From positions 62,001 to 126,000 of the forward strand of contig CAZYNT010000001.1 of NCBI GenBank assembly GCA_964648205.1: DNA of 64,000 bases. Direction: 5' to 3'. Shown piece after piece: positions 32,592-40,521 of this stretch (position 1 is the first letter of the stretch; each line of letters opens with the position of its first letter). This stretch comes from UBA12465 sp964648205. Its GTDB lineage: Bacteria > Patescibacteriota > Patescibacteriia > Patescibacteriales > UBA12465. A program made the position numbers and the translations under genes. The notes below the pieces were generated by a model. It was not told the origin of the DNA. It searched no databases and saw nothing but the letters and a program-made list of their open reading frames with translations.

Positions 32592-32670
32592 TTATAAAGA
32601 ATTTTAGATGTAAAATCAATCTAGCATAATTAATGAAATGTGTCCAGCCTAATTTAATAAATACAAAGAC

Positions 32671-32699
32671 TTGTCAAAATTAAAATCATTTGTTATCAT
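32671..32699 (+). promoter_or_regulatory. Promoter of tRNA-Lys
   Basis: TTGTCA (32671-32676), a 17-nt spacer and TATCAT (32694-32699). The predicted start is about 6 nt before the tRNA 5' end. Confidence 0.72.
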
Positions 32700-32711
32700 C
32701 AATTTTGTTAA

Positions 32712-32784
32712 GCGCCTATAGCTCAGTTGGTAGAGCGGCTCCCTTTTAAGGAGATGGTCGCAGGTTCGAATCCTGCTGGGCGCA
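32712..32784 (+). tRNA. tRNA-Lys (anticodon TTT)
   Basis: A 73-nt cloverleaf. Acceptor GCGCCTA/TGGGCGC with one T-G pair; D-arm GCTC-AGTTGGTA-GAGC; anticodon loop CTTTTAA (anticodon TTT); T-arm GCAGG-TTCGAAT-CCTGC; discriminator A. CCA is not fully encoded (CAA follows). The arrangement matches bacterial tRNA-Lys. Confidence 0.97.
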
Positions 32785-32794
32785 CAATGGATAG

Positions 32795-32820
32795 GCCCGA
32801 TTACCGGGCTTATTTTTATT
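32795..32820 (+). terminator. Terminator after tRNA-Lys
   Basis: GCCCG (32795-32799) pairs with CGGGC (32805-32809), followed by a T-rich tract. It lies 10 nt after the tRNA. Confidence 0.75.
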
Positions 32821-32825
32821 TAAAA

Positions 32826-32846
32826 AAACCATCTATTTGATGGTTT
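32826..32846 (-). terminator. Terminator for the leftward gene at 32870-33289
   Basis: AAACCATC (32826-32833) pairs with GATGGTTT (32839-32846). The minus-strand side runs into a T7 tract. Confidence 0.75.
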
Positions 32847-32869
32847 AATTGTAGCTTTGATTTTTTCTT

Positions 32870-33289
32870 TTATTCAAGCGGCTTTAAAACAACTTTCCCG
32901 TCTTGCATCACGGCAACAAAACGATTTTGCCTGCAAAGATTTGGGTCCTGCGTAAATTCAACGCCTTCAAAAAAGAAAACTCGCCTCTTTTCATCCTTGC
33001 CCCAAAAACCAAGAACCGCGCCGACTGTTTCCATTTTTCCCCGGCCTTTTTCTGCTTTGATTAGTTTAATCAAAACATATCGCCGATTGGCGACGATTTT
33101 GGCTTGGGTATATTGGAGATGGATAGAGTTTGCTTGTAAACTCAAGAGAAATAAAGTTGCTAATCCAGTTAGTGAGAACGCGACAATATTCAAAGTTTTT
33201 TCGCAAAAAAAATATTGCAAAACAACGTTTAATACTGTCATGGATAAAACAACCCACAAACAGGTTGAGAAAGAACGGTTGATTTTCAT
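32870..33289 (-). CDS. Hypothetical protein with two N-terminal membrane helices
   Basis: A 139-residue protein. Hydrophobic segments at about 9-27 and 34-52 form a hairpin, followed by a soluble basic/beta-rich region (YVLIKLIKAEKGRGK, RRVFFFEGVEF, NRFVAVMQDGKVVLK). No family is recognised. It is monocistronic between tRNA-Lys and tRNA-Thr, with its own terminator at 32826-32846. It could be a late addition near the tRNA genes, but there is no mobile-element signature. Confidence 0.68.
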   Translation of the reverse strand: MKINRSFSTCLWVVLSMTVLNVVLQYFFCEKTLNIVAFSLTGLATLFLLSLQANSIHLQYTQAKIVANRRYVLIKLIKAEKGRGKMETVGAVLGFWGKDEKRRVFFFEGVEFTQDPNLCRQNRFVAVMQDGKVVLKPLE

Positions 33290-33407
33290 CTTATAAGATT
33301 TAGGGGGTTAACATCTGGTTCGGCTGAATATTAACCTTATAATTTAGCAACTATTTTGTCAAGCTCTTCCCAAAATTAAATAAATAATTTATATTTAAGA
33401 GAGCCGC

Positions 33408-33483
33408 GCCATCTTAGCTCAGTTGGTAGAGCAGCCGCCTTGTAAGCGGCAGGTCGTCGGTCCGAGCCCGACAGATGGCTCCA
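33408..33483 (+). tRNA. tRNA-Thr (anticodon TGT), CCA encoded
   Basis: Acceptor GCCATCT/AGATGGC is perfect. D-arm GCTC-AGTTGGTA-GAGC; anticodon stem GCCGC/GCGGC around CTTGTAA (anticodon TGT); T-arm GTCGG-TCCGAGC-CCGAC; discriminator T; then genomic CCA (33481-33483). The other two tRNAs in the window lack encoded CCA. Confidence 0.97.
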
Positions 33484-33487
33484 TAAA

Positions 33488-33526
33488 AAAGACCGCCCTT
33501 TAACCTTACGGTTTGGGGGCGGTTTT
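33488..33526. terminator. Terminator after tRNA-Thr, shared with a convergent gene
   Basis: The stem ACCGCCC/GGGCGGT with an inner AACC/GGTT pairing is followed by T4. It has an A-run on the left, so it can act in both directions. Confidence 0.82.
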
Positions 33527-33527
33527 G

Positions 33528-33914
33528 TTATTGAGAGCAGTCTTTTCCGTCTTTTTTCTTAATAACGACCTGAAAATCCGCTCGAAGCCAAGGGCTTTCT
33601 CTGTCGAGCTTGAATCTTCTTTTGATCTGGTTGTAAATCAGATCTTTGAGGAGAGAAATGTCTTCTCCTATGTTCTCATACTCGCGAGATTCTTCTTCAT
33701 TGGCAGTTTCTATTTCTTCGGCGCGCTTAGCCTTCTTTAAAAGGAGAGCGTAAATTTTCTGCTCAAAATCGTTCAAGTTGCCGATTGGTTTTTCCATCGT
33801 GGTTGCAGTATCTTTTGCCAGACTTTCCTTGGCTTGACCGATTTCGTCAGGGGTAATCTGGAACACCTCCCCCAGGAGGGTTATGGCTATGTCTTCGGGT
33901 TTAATTGTATTCAT
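33528..33914 (-). CDS. Hypothetical small soluble protein
   Basis: A 128-residue acidic N-terminal and basic C-terminal protein. An N-terminal segment EDIAITLLGEVFQITPDEIG is followed by a long predicted helix (about 45-100: FEQKIYALLLKKAKRAEEIE, EEESREYENIGEDISLLKD) and a basic end (QIKRRFKLDRES). It has coiled-coil character but no recognised family. It is alone, ends at the tRNA-Thr terminator, and lies divergent from dnaB. Function unknown. Confidence 0.66.
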   Translation of the reverse strand: MNTIKPEDIAITLLGEVFQITPDEIGQAKESLAKDTATTMEKPIGNLNDFEQKIYALLLKKAKRAEEIETANEEESREYENIGEDISLLKDLIYNQIKRRFKLDRESPWLRADFQVVIKKKDGKDCSQ

Positions 33915-34125
33915 CTTTTAGGTTTTTTAAGGGTAAAAAACTACTAATATATATGGGGTTAAGGTACTATTTTTTAATATGATAAATTAACAAGAAACAA
34001 AAATTATGTCAATATCTTAATAATCAGTTAATAAAAGGTTGATAAAATATCCTTGAATAATCGCTGTATATAAGTTAAAATAAGCTAACGAGAACTAATG
34101 GAAATTATCGCCTAATAATATAAAT

Positions 34126-35523
34126 ATGGCCAATAATCAATTGATTGAAAAAATACCCCCCCATAGCTTAGAAGCGGAAGAATCTTTAATCGGCTCCCTT
34201 TTAATTGATAAGGACGCCATTATTAAGGTGGCGGACAGTATAATGCCCCAAGATTTTTATAAGGATGCCCATAAAACTCTTTTTGAAACAATCAAAGAGT
34301 TATACAGCAACCAAGAACCGATTGATATTATTACTTTGTCAAACCGCCTTGAAGAAAAAAAACAATTAACCGGAATCGGCGGCCGGTCTTATCTGGCTCG
34401 TTTATCGAACGTCGTCGCGACGTCCGGCAATATTGTCCAATACGCTGGCATTATCCAGCGCAAAGCTACTTTGCGGCGGCTGCAGCAAGCGGCGGCGGAA
34501 ATTTCCTCGATGAGCTTCGACGAAGAAAAAGAAATCGACGAAGTGCTTGATGAAACCGAAAAAAAAATATTCGGCGTGTCGCGGAAATATTTAAAAAACG
34601 CTTTTATTCCCATAGACACTCTTTTAACCAACGCTTTTGACCGCATTGATGAGCTCCATAAATACAGCGGCAAGCTGCGCGGTCTTTCGACCGGGTTCCC
34701 CGATCTCGATCATCTTTTGGCGGGCCTGCAAAAGTCCGATTTAATTATTTTAGCCGCCCGTCCTTCTGTCGGAAAAACTGCTTTCGCTTTAGATATCGCT
34801 CGCCAAGCCGCCATAAAAAGCAAGGAAGGCGTCGGCATCTTTTCTCTGGAAATGAGTAAGGAACAATTAGTCGACCGCCTGCTCTGCGCCCAAGCGAATG
34901 TCAGTTTATGGAAAATGCGCACCGGGAATCTGTCAGATAAAGAAGAAGATAATGATTTCGCACGTATTGGAGAAGCGATGGGTAAACTGGCTGAAGCGCC
35001 GATTTACATCGACGATTCCGGCACTCTTTCAATCATGGAAATAAGAGCTAAGGCGCGCCGTTTGCAGATGGAAAAAGGGCTGGGTCTTATAGTTATCGAT
35101 TATCTGCAGTTGATGGAAGGACGGGGAAAATACGGCGATAACCGTGTTCAAGAAATAGCGGAAATCAGCCGCGGGCTTAAATCTATCGCCCGCGAACTTA
35201 ATATCCCGATTCTCGCTCTCGCCCAGCTTTCCCGGGCGGTTGAAGCGACTCATCCGGCCATCCCGAAACTATCTCACTTGCGCGATTCCGGTTCCATAGA
35301 ACAGGACGCAGACGTAGTTATGTTTATTTACCGCAAAGCGGCGGACCGCGGCTATAATCCGGCCGACCTCCCCATGGATGAGCGCTATAAAGCGGAAATC
35401 CATATTGCCAAACACCGCAATGGACCGACCGGCAAGGTTGACTTATATTTTGATGAAAACACCGTAAACTTCAAAAGCTTGAGCAAGATGCCAAGCGGCA
35501 ATATCGCCCCTGTAGAATTTTAA
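34126..35523 (+). CDS. dnaB: Replicative DNA helicase DnaB
   Basis: DnaB unwinds the replication fork as a hexamer in the cytoplasm. The 465-residue product has the N-terminal collar domain (PPHSLEAEESLIGSLLID) and the RecA-like motor: LIILAARPSVGKTAFALD (Walker A near 205-222), SLEMSKEQLVDRLL, LIVIDYLQLMEG (Walker B) and the arginine-finger region LAQLSRAVEATH. C-terminal HIAKHRNGPTGKVDLYFD is classic. It starts a rightward core block with ybaB and recR; a dnaX gene, often beside those two, is absent here. Confidence 0.97.
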   Translation: MANNQLIEKIPPHSLEAEESLIGSLLIDKDAIIKVADSIMPQDFYKDAHKTLFETIKELYSNQEPIDIITLSNRLEEKKQLTGIGGRSYLARLSNVVATSGNIVQYAGIIQRKATLRRLQQAAAEISSMSFDEEKEIDEVLDETEKKIFGVSRKYLKNAFIPIDTLLTNAFDRIDELHKYSGKLRGLSTGFPDLDHLLAGLQKSDLIILAARPSVGKTAFALDIARQAAIKSKEGVGIFSLEMSKEQLVDRLLCAQANVSLWKMRTGNLSDKEEDNDFARIGEAMGKLAEAPIYIDDSGTLSIMEIRAKARRLQMEKGLGLIVIDYLQLMEGRGKYGDNRVQEIAEISRGLKSIARELNIPILALAQLSRAVEATHPAIPKLSHLRDSGSIEQDADVVMFIYRKAADRGYNPADLPMDERYKAEIHIAKHRNGPTGKVDLYFDENTVNFKSLSKMPSGNIAPVEF

Positions 35524-35571
35524 TTAAATAACTTATAATTAACTGAACCCTTTTTGGGTAAAATATTTTTT

Positions 35572-35847
35572 ATGTTCAGCAAATTAAAACAGTTCAAAGA
35601 TTTACGCAGCCAAGCGAAAATTATGCAGAATGCGCTCTCCCAGGAAACCATCACCGAAGAAAAAAACGGCGTGAAGATTGTCTTAAACGGCAATATGGAG
35701 GTAACTGAATTAACTTTAAGCGAGGCTTTGCCGAAAAGCTCTCAGGAAGCAATTCTTAAAGATTGCTTTAATGACGCCGTCAAACGCGCCCAAAGAATCA
35801 TGGCCAAAAAATTACAGGATATGGGGGGAATCCCGGGAATGAATTAA
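35572..35847 (+). CDS. YbaB/EbfC nucleoid-associated protein
   Basis: A 91-residue member of the YbaB/EbfC family, a small dimeric DNA-binding protein that is usually encoded next to recR. It has an N-terminal helix (KLKQFKDLRSQAKIMQNALSQ), the strand region VKIVLNGNMEVTELTLSE, and a C-terminal helix DAVKRAQRIMAKKLQDMGGI. The ATG at 35572 is preferred over the TTG at 35554 because homology begins there. The stop is 17 nt before recR. Confidence 0.92.
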   Translation: MFSKLKQFKDLRSQAKIMQNALSQETITEEKNGVKIVLNGNMEVTELTLSEALPKSSQEAILKDCFNDAVKRAQRIMAKKLQDMGGIPGMN

Positions 35848-35864
35848 TTATTATCTTAATTTCC

Positions 35865-36461
35865 ATGCGCTATCCGCAAGCGATCCAAAATTTAATCGGA
35901 AAATTCGCAACGCTGCCCAGTGTCGGCCCCAAAACCGCCGAACGTTATGTTTTTCATCTTCTCCGCCAGAGCGAAGAAAACTTAAACGAACTGGCGGAAG
36001 CGGTTAAAAACTTAAAATCAAAAACGACGCTTTGTTCGTCCTGCCAAGCGATTACAGAAACTAATCCTTGCTCTATTTGCGGCAACCAAAATCGGGCAAA
36101 TGACATCCTCTGCTTGGTCGAAAACACCCAAGATCTCTTAACGATTGAAGCAACAAGGCAATTCGACGGAAAATACTTCGTGCTCGGCGGCCTAATCAAT
36201 ACCATTAACGATGTTTCGCCTAATGATTTAAATATCGCTAAATTAACCAAGCGCATCAAGGACGATAAAATAAAAGAAATAATTCTGGCGCTCAATTTTA
36301 CGCTTGAGGGCGAAACCACTTCTCTTTATTTAAATAAGCTCCTGCGAAATCACATAAAAATAACGCGCCTCGCCAAGGGTTTGCCCGCCGGTTCGGATTT
36401 AGAGTACGCCGACGAAACAACACTTGCGAATGCGCTTAAATATCGTAATGAAATAAAATAA
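35865..36461 (+). CDS. recR: Recombination mediator RecR
   Basis: RecR, with RecO (and RecF), loads RecA on gapped DNA. The 198-residue length is typical. It has the helix-hairpin-helix LPSVGPKTAERYVFHLL (near 16), a C4 zinc finger (CSSC and CSIC near 57-72), and a Toprim domain (CLVENTQDLLTIEATRQFDG, FVLGGLINTIN) ending with LAKGLPAGSDLEYADETTLA. It forms a ybaB-recR pair and is followed by a small membrane protein gene with a strong ribosome site. Confidence 0.97.
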   Translation: MRYPQAIQNLIGKFATLPSVGPKTAERYVFHLLRQSEENLNELAEAVKNLKSKTTLCSSCQAITETNPCSICGNQNRANDILCLVENTQDLLTIEATRQFDGKYFVLGGLINTINDVSPNDLNIAKLTKRIKDDKIKEIILALNFTLEGETTSLYLNKLLRNHIKITRLAKGLPAGSDLEYADETTLANALKYRNEIK

Positions 36462-36483
36462 AATATTTTAAAAGGAGGTGAAG

Positions 36484-36762
36484 ATGATTGCTGGTTCTAT
36501 GTTGATTTTTATTATTTTGGCTTTTATTTTATTTTCCATCATCGGGATCTTTAACAAAAAAATCGGTCGGTTCATGAGAATGATTATTTTCTACCTAAAA
36601 AACCTGCGGCTGACAAAAAGAAATATTTATAAGCTGCCGAAAACAGCCAAAAAAATATACCCCGTACTTCGCCGGCGTCGCACTCTATTTATAAACAAAC
36701 TTTTTCAGAACTACCAAAAAAACAAAAAATTAAAAGATGGATCCCGAACTTTAAGCCAATAA
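36484..36762 (+). CDS. Small membrane-anchored basic protein
   Basis: A 92-residue protein with one N-terminal membrane helix (about 5-25) and a strongly basic remainder (KKIGRFMRMIIFYLKNLRLTK, RRRRTLFINK). The start ATG 36484 is set by a near-perfect Shine-Dalgarno AAAGGAGGTG, 5 nt upstream, among the strongest in the window; GTG 36478 overlaps that site and is unlikely. No family is recognised. A bidirectional terminator follows at once, so it is the last gene of the dnaB-ybaB-recR run or has its own promoter. Confidence 0.7.
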   Translation: MIAGSMLIFIILAFILFSIIGIFNKKIGRFMRMIIFYLKNLRLTKRNIYKLPKTAKKIYPVLRRRRTLFINKLFQNYQKNKKLKDGSRTLSQ

Positions 36763-36800
36763 AAAAGTCCGCTCCCCGAACCGGGAAACGGACTTTTTAA
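36761..36800. terminator. Bidirectional terminator between the small membrane gene and rplU
   Basis: AAAAAGTCCG pairs with CGGACTTTTT around a GC-rich loop. A- and T-runs on both sides serve convergent transcripts. Confidence 0.9.
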
Positions 36801-36811
36801 TTTTTGGATTA

Positions 36812-37120
36812 TTAAGCGATTTTCAAAATCTTAAGGGCGGTAAACTTCTGGCGATGGCCGACTGTCTTCTTATAACGAGTCTTATTCTTATACTTAACTA
36901 CTGTAACTTTTTTACCTTTGGCCGTTTCGAGCACCTCGGCTTCAACCTTTTCGCCTAGTGAAGGTTGGCCTAATTCTAAATTAGCGCCGTCAGCTATTAA
37001 AAGAGTTTCCAATTTAACGGTTTTCCCTTTTTCCGCCTCCAGCTTTTCGACTTTAACCGTATCGCCAACAGCTACCTTATATTGCTTGCCGCCGGTCTTG
37101 ATTACTGCAATTTTTGCCAT
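36812..37120 (-). CDS. rplU: Ribosomal protein bL21
   Basis: Large-subunit ribosomal protein L21, 102 residues. Signatures: MAKIAVIKTGGKQYKVAVGD at the start, VEAEVLETAKGKKVTVVKYK, and the L21 C-terminal KTRYKKTVGHRQKFTALKI. The ATG at 37120 is chosen because the longer frame from 37141 adds seven residues not in the family. The usual partner rpmA (L27) is not adjacent; a terminator follows the rplU stop directly. Confidence 0.96.
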   Translation of the reverse strand: MAKIAVIKTGGKQYKVAVGDTVKVEKLEAEKGKTVKLETLLIADGANLELGQPSLGEKVEAEVLETAKGKKVTVVKYKNKTRYKKTVGHRQKFTALKILKIA

Positions 37121-37174
37121 AAAATTTAATAAAATTAACATTTCTGTTTAACATTAATAAATAATAACAGATAT

Positions 37175-37203
37175 TTGAAAAATGTCAATAAATAAGTTAT
37201 AGT
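37175..37203 (+). promoter_or_regulatory. Promoter of murA
   Basis: TTGAAA (37175-37180), a 17-nt spacer and TATAGT (37198-37203). The predicted leader is about 29 nt before ATG 37239. Confidence 0.6.
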
Positions 37204-37238
37204 AATGAAAGAAACTATAAATCATAATCTTTACAAAT

Positions 37239-38501
37239 ATGCCAAAATTTATCATTACCGGTGGCAAAAAGTTAAGCGGTGAAATCGCGGTCGGCGGAGC
37301 AAAAAACTCAGCCTTAAAAATAATACCGGCCGCTATTCTGTCAAAAGAACCGATTACGATTAAAAACCTGCCGAATATTGAAGACGTTAATCGTTCTTTA
37401 GAGCTCTTGGAATCGCTTGGCGCTCAGATAACTCATTTTAAAAATGGCGTAATCATTAATACCAAACAGATAAAAACAATAGAATTAGAGCAAAAAATGG
37501 CTGATAAATTCCGCGGCTCGATTATGTTTGTCGGGCCGATGCTGGCTCGCTTCGGCGAGGTTAAGTTCCCTCATCCCGGCGGCTGCGTAATCGGCGCCGG
37601 CGGCCGCCCCATTGATCTATTTATTGAAGGCTACAAATCTTTTGGCGCAGAGGTTGATGAAAACTCCGGCCACTTTTACCACATCAAGGCAAAAAAATTA
37701 AAGCCGGCGAATTATTTCTTTCCTTTAGTTTCGGTAACGGCTACCGAGAGCATGCTTATGACCGCCTCAATTATTCCCGGAAAGACGATTTTAAATAATT
37801 GCGCCATGGAACCGGAGATTGAAGCTTTAGCTGAATATTTAAATAAGCAAGGCGCTAAAATCAAAGGCGCCGGCTCTCCGACCATAACTATTGAAGGGGC
37901 GCGCCAGCTTAAGGCCGGAGCTTTTACTGTTATTCCCGACAGAATTGAGACCGGCTCTTTCGCCATACTGGCAGCCGCGGCTAACGCAGAAATCAAAATC
38001 ACAAAATGCAACCCAGACCACATAATGACCCTTCTAACGGTCTTTAAAAAAATTGGCGTTAATTTTAAAATCGGCAAAGATTGGATACAAATTAAAAAAA
38101 GCGGGCGCCTGACGGCTAATGATGTTAAAACGCATGAATACCCGGGTTTTGCCACTGACCTGCAATCGCCCTACGTTGTGTTAATGACACAGGTACACGG
38201 CTCGGCCATGATTCATGAAACTATTTATGATCGGCGCCTAATCTGGACCGATATGCTCTCACAGATGGGAGCAAATATCACCATGTGCGATCCGCATAGG
38301 ATTTTAGTGCAAGGACCGACTAAACTATACGGGAAACGCTTAATATCCCCGGACTTAAGGGCCGGAATCGCCCTGATTATCGCCGGTCTTATCGCCGAAG
38401 GAACAACAGAAATCGACAATATCTATCAAATCGACCGCGGATACGAACAATTAGACGCCCGCCTTAAAAAATTAGGCGCCGCCATTGAGCGTGTTGACTA
38501 A
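37239..38501 (+). CDS. murA: UDP-N-acetylglucosamine 1-carboxyvinyltransferase
   Basis: MurA adds enolpyruvate to UDP-GlcNAc, the first committed peptidoglycan step, in the cytoplasm. The 420-residue length is standard. Signatures are GGAKNSALKIIPAAIL (near 19), the catalytic-loop HPGGCVIGAGGRPIDLF with the Cys that forms the adduct (the fosfomycin-target residue) near 117, PDRIETGSFAILAAAA, and YPGFATDLQSPYVVLMTQ. It is followed after 9 nt by the PEGA-domain gene, so the two may be co-transcribed. Confidence 0.97.
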   Translation: MPKFIITGGKKLSGEIAVGGAKNSALKIIPAAILSKEPITIKNLPNIEDVNRSLELLESLGAQITHFKNGVIINTKQIKTIELEQKMADKFRGSIMFVGPMLARFGEVKFPHPGGCVIGAGGRPIDLFIEGYKSFGAEVDENSGHFYHIKAKKLKPANYFFPLVSVTATESMLMTASIIPGKTILNNCAMEPEIEALAEYLNKQGAKIKGAGSPTITIEGARQLKAGAFTVIPDRIETGSFAILAAAANAEIKITKCNPDHIMTLLTVFKKIGVNFKIGKDWIQIKKSGRLTANDVKTHEYPGFATDLQSPYVVLMTQVHGSAMIHETIYDRRLIWTDMLSQMGANITMCDPHRILVQGPTKLYGKRLISPDLRAGIALIIAGLIAEGTTEIDNIYQIDRGYEQLDARLKKLGAAIERVD

Positions 38502-38510
38502 AAATCTAAT

Positions 38511-39842
38511 ATGTCTAAAAAAGTTCGGGACTATCTCCTAATAATATTTATCATCCTTTTTATAATTATGACTGGGGGCACATCTTTATATGCCTCCGGC
38601 TATAAATTCAATCTCAGCTGGCCCCTTAAATTCAACCGTCTCCTGCAAAAAACCGGGATGCTCGCCGTCGCGACCGAACCGTCCCGCTCTCTTATTTATC
38701 TTAATGATAAGCTGCAGAAAGACTTGTCTCTCAAACCCTGGAAAAAAGATTATCTTCTGACGCCGACAAAAATAAAAAATATTCTTCCCGGCGAATATGA
38801 ATTGCGCCTGGAGCAGCCCGGCTACTGGCCGTATAAGCAAAGAATTTTTATTAATTCGGGCGAAACCACCTTCGTTGAAGATGTTAATTTATTCCGGGAA
38901 AACCTGCCTCTGCTTCTTGTCTCCGTACCGGAAAACGCCCTGGCTATAAGCCCGGACAAAAAGTATTTATACCTGGAAGCAGCCAAAAAAATAATCATTT
39001 TAAAAACCGAAGCGATAAGAGCCTTAGATCTTCCGGAAAAAGCAGACGGTTTCTGGCTTAAAAACAACAAGCTTCTGGCATCGGGAATAATATTTGACCC
39101 CCTAAAATCTACAAACGATGTTAATTACGCCAAATTAATCGGAGCGGAAGCAAGCAATTGGTATTTAGACGAAGCGGGCGGCCAGCTTTATTATCAAAAC
39201 AAAACATCGCTTAACCGCTGGGAAATAAATACCAAAACCAACACCTTGCTACTAAGCGGCGATGATTATCTAGCCTATGAGCCGCGAGTTGACAAATTAT
39301 TTGTTATTGTCAATATAAAAAATCAAATTCATTTACGCTCCTATTCTCTAAAAGATTTACAGTTAATTCGCGACACTACCCTGCCTACAAACGGCCACTA
39401 TCTCTTTACTAAAGATATTCCCGGCTACCTATCCATCTACGATGGCCCGAATAAGACTCTTTACTTGTACAATGAAAATAAGCTGGAAAACGAACCGGCC
39501 ATAATCCGGGGAGTGAAAAATTGGGCTATCTATGATTCTGATACTCTTATCTATGCCAACGACTTGGAAATTTACACTTTCTCGCTTATTAACGGCCGCA
39601 CCGATCTGATAACACGGCGCAGCGAAGCCATTGAAAAAATAGTTTGGAACGCAACCGGCAACTATCTGCTTTTCTCAACCCTTAACACTTTAAACGTCTT
39701 AGATTTCAAAAATCGTAATGCCACCCTGCTCTTCCGCGCCGAAAAAATCTCCTCACCCGCGCTAGACGAAAAAAATAACAATCTTTACTTCTGGGCTAAA
39801 GTCGGCCAGCAAGAGGGTGTCTATAAAATGATAATGCAATAG
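38511..39842 (+). CDS. PEGA-domain membrane-anchored protein with a WD40-like C-terminal region
   Basis: A 443-residue protein. A membrane helix (about 9-28) is followed by a PEGA domain (about 47-125: LAVATEPSRSLIYLNDK, ILPGEYELRLEQPGYWPY) and a C-terminal beta-propeller-like region (about 135-443) with ALAISPDKKYLYLEAAKK and WNATGNYLLFSTLNTLNVLD. PEGA domains are common in surface proteins of CPR bacteria. No enzymatic motif is seen. It is immediately downstream of murA. Confidence 0.85.
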   Translation: MSKKVRDYLLIIFIILFIIMTGGTSLYASGYKFNLSWPLKFNRLLQKTGMLAVATEPSRSLIYLNDKLQKDLSLKPWKKDYLLTPTKIKNILPGEYELRLEQPGYWPYKQRIFINSGETTFVEDVNLFRENLPLLLVSVPENALAISPDKKYLYLEAAKKIIILKTEAIRALDLPEKADGFWLKNNKLLASGIIFDPLKSTNDVNYAKLIGAEASNWYLDEAGGQLYYQNKTSLNRWEINTKTNTLLLSGDDYLAYEPRVDKLFVIVNIKNQIHLRSYSLKDLQLIRDTTLPTNGHYLFTKDIPGYLSIYDGPNKTLYLYNENKLENEPAIIRGVKNWAIYDSDTLIYANDLEIYTFSLINGRTDLITRRSEAIEKIVWNATGNYLLFSTLNTLNVLDFKNRNATLLFRAEKISSPALDEKNNNLYFWAKVGQQEGVYKMIMQ

Positions 39843-39882
39843 AATTAACCACTATATTTACCGTCCTTTAAACAAAAAAACC

Positions 39883-40449
39883 ATGAACATTTATCAATTT
39901 AAGAAAGCAATTGCTTTCCAGGAACCCCTTTTGTGCATTCAGGGTGACATCTTCCAAACACCGGCCGATCATATTGCTTTTGCGGTAAACTACCCCAATT
40001 GTGCTGGCGAATACAATAACTCGGGGGGATTTGCCGGGCAAGTTTGTGCTGAGGCTTGGCCAGAGCTGAAAAATATAAAATTTGCTAAGGGTGAAATTCG
40101 CCATCATCTATTTATGGGCAAGACTTATCATGCTATGGCAGTCCACACCAATGAAGTAAACGGCTGGAAAGAAACTCCGGAGCTCCTTGAATTCTGCCTC
40201 AACAGGCTGCCCGTAGACAGCACGGAAGTAATCGCTATCGTCCTTATAGGCGGCGGCAAAGCCGGCGCTAAATGGAAAGCTAGTGTTAACAACATTATTG
40301 GTATGGCGCGTTCATATAAAACAATCGCCCTGTACGTCAAGGAGGAAAAGCCCTATCAAGCTCTCTTGGCATTAGGAATTGTTTGCCAGACGATTCCGCT
40401 AAACTTCTTCCCTAAAACAAAGAAGTATCGGGCTGAGTTAGTCGCTTAA
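39883..40449 (+). CDS. Possible macro-domain-like protein
   Basis: A 188-residue soluble protein. The start region LLCIQGDIFQTPADHIAFAV and NNSGGFAGQVCAEAWPEL, plus EVIAIVLIGGGKAGAKWKAS later, resemble macro-domain loops (GDI, the Gly-rich loop binding ADP-ribose, and a second Gly loop). If so, it could bind or hydrolyse ADP-ribose or a related nucleotide. The resemblance is partial; an unrelated conserved CPR protein is also possible. It is monocistronic, 40 nt after the PEGA gene, with a terminator at 40462-40492. Confidence 0.6.
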   Translation: MNIYQFKKAIAFQEPLLCIQGDIFQTPADHIAFAVNYPNCAGEYNNSGGFAGQVCAEAWPELKNIKFAKGEIRHHLFMGKTYHAMAVHTNEVNGWKETPELLEFCLNRLPVDSTEVIAIVLIGGGKAGAKWKASVNNIIGMARSYKTIALYVKEEKPYQALLALGIVCQTIPLNFFPKTKKYRAELVA

Positions 40450-40461
40450 AATTAAACAATC

Positions 40462-40492
40462 AAAAAAAGCCCCGAGAAATCGAGGCTTTTTT
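40462..40492. terminator. Bidirectional terminator between the macro-like gene and galU
   Basis: AAAAAAGCCCCGA and TCGAGGCTTTTTT form a stem with one bulge around a GAAA loop. A- and T-runs flank it. Confidence 0.88.
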
Positions 40493-40521
40493 ATTTTCTA
40501 AAACTTCTTGCCAACTAAATT

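Noticed and set aside
32383..32619. 78-codon minus-strand frame overlapping the small gene 32409-32591
   Set aside because: Basic/Ser-rich with no plausible start; the 60-codon frame gives a more protein-like sequence and ends before the same terminator.
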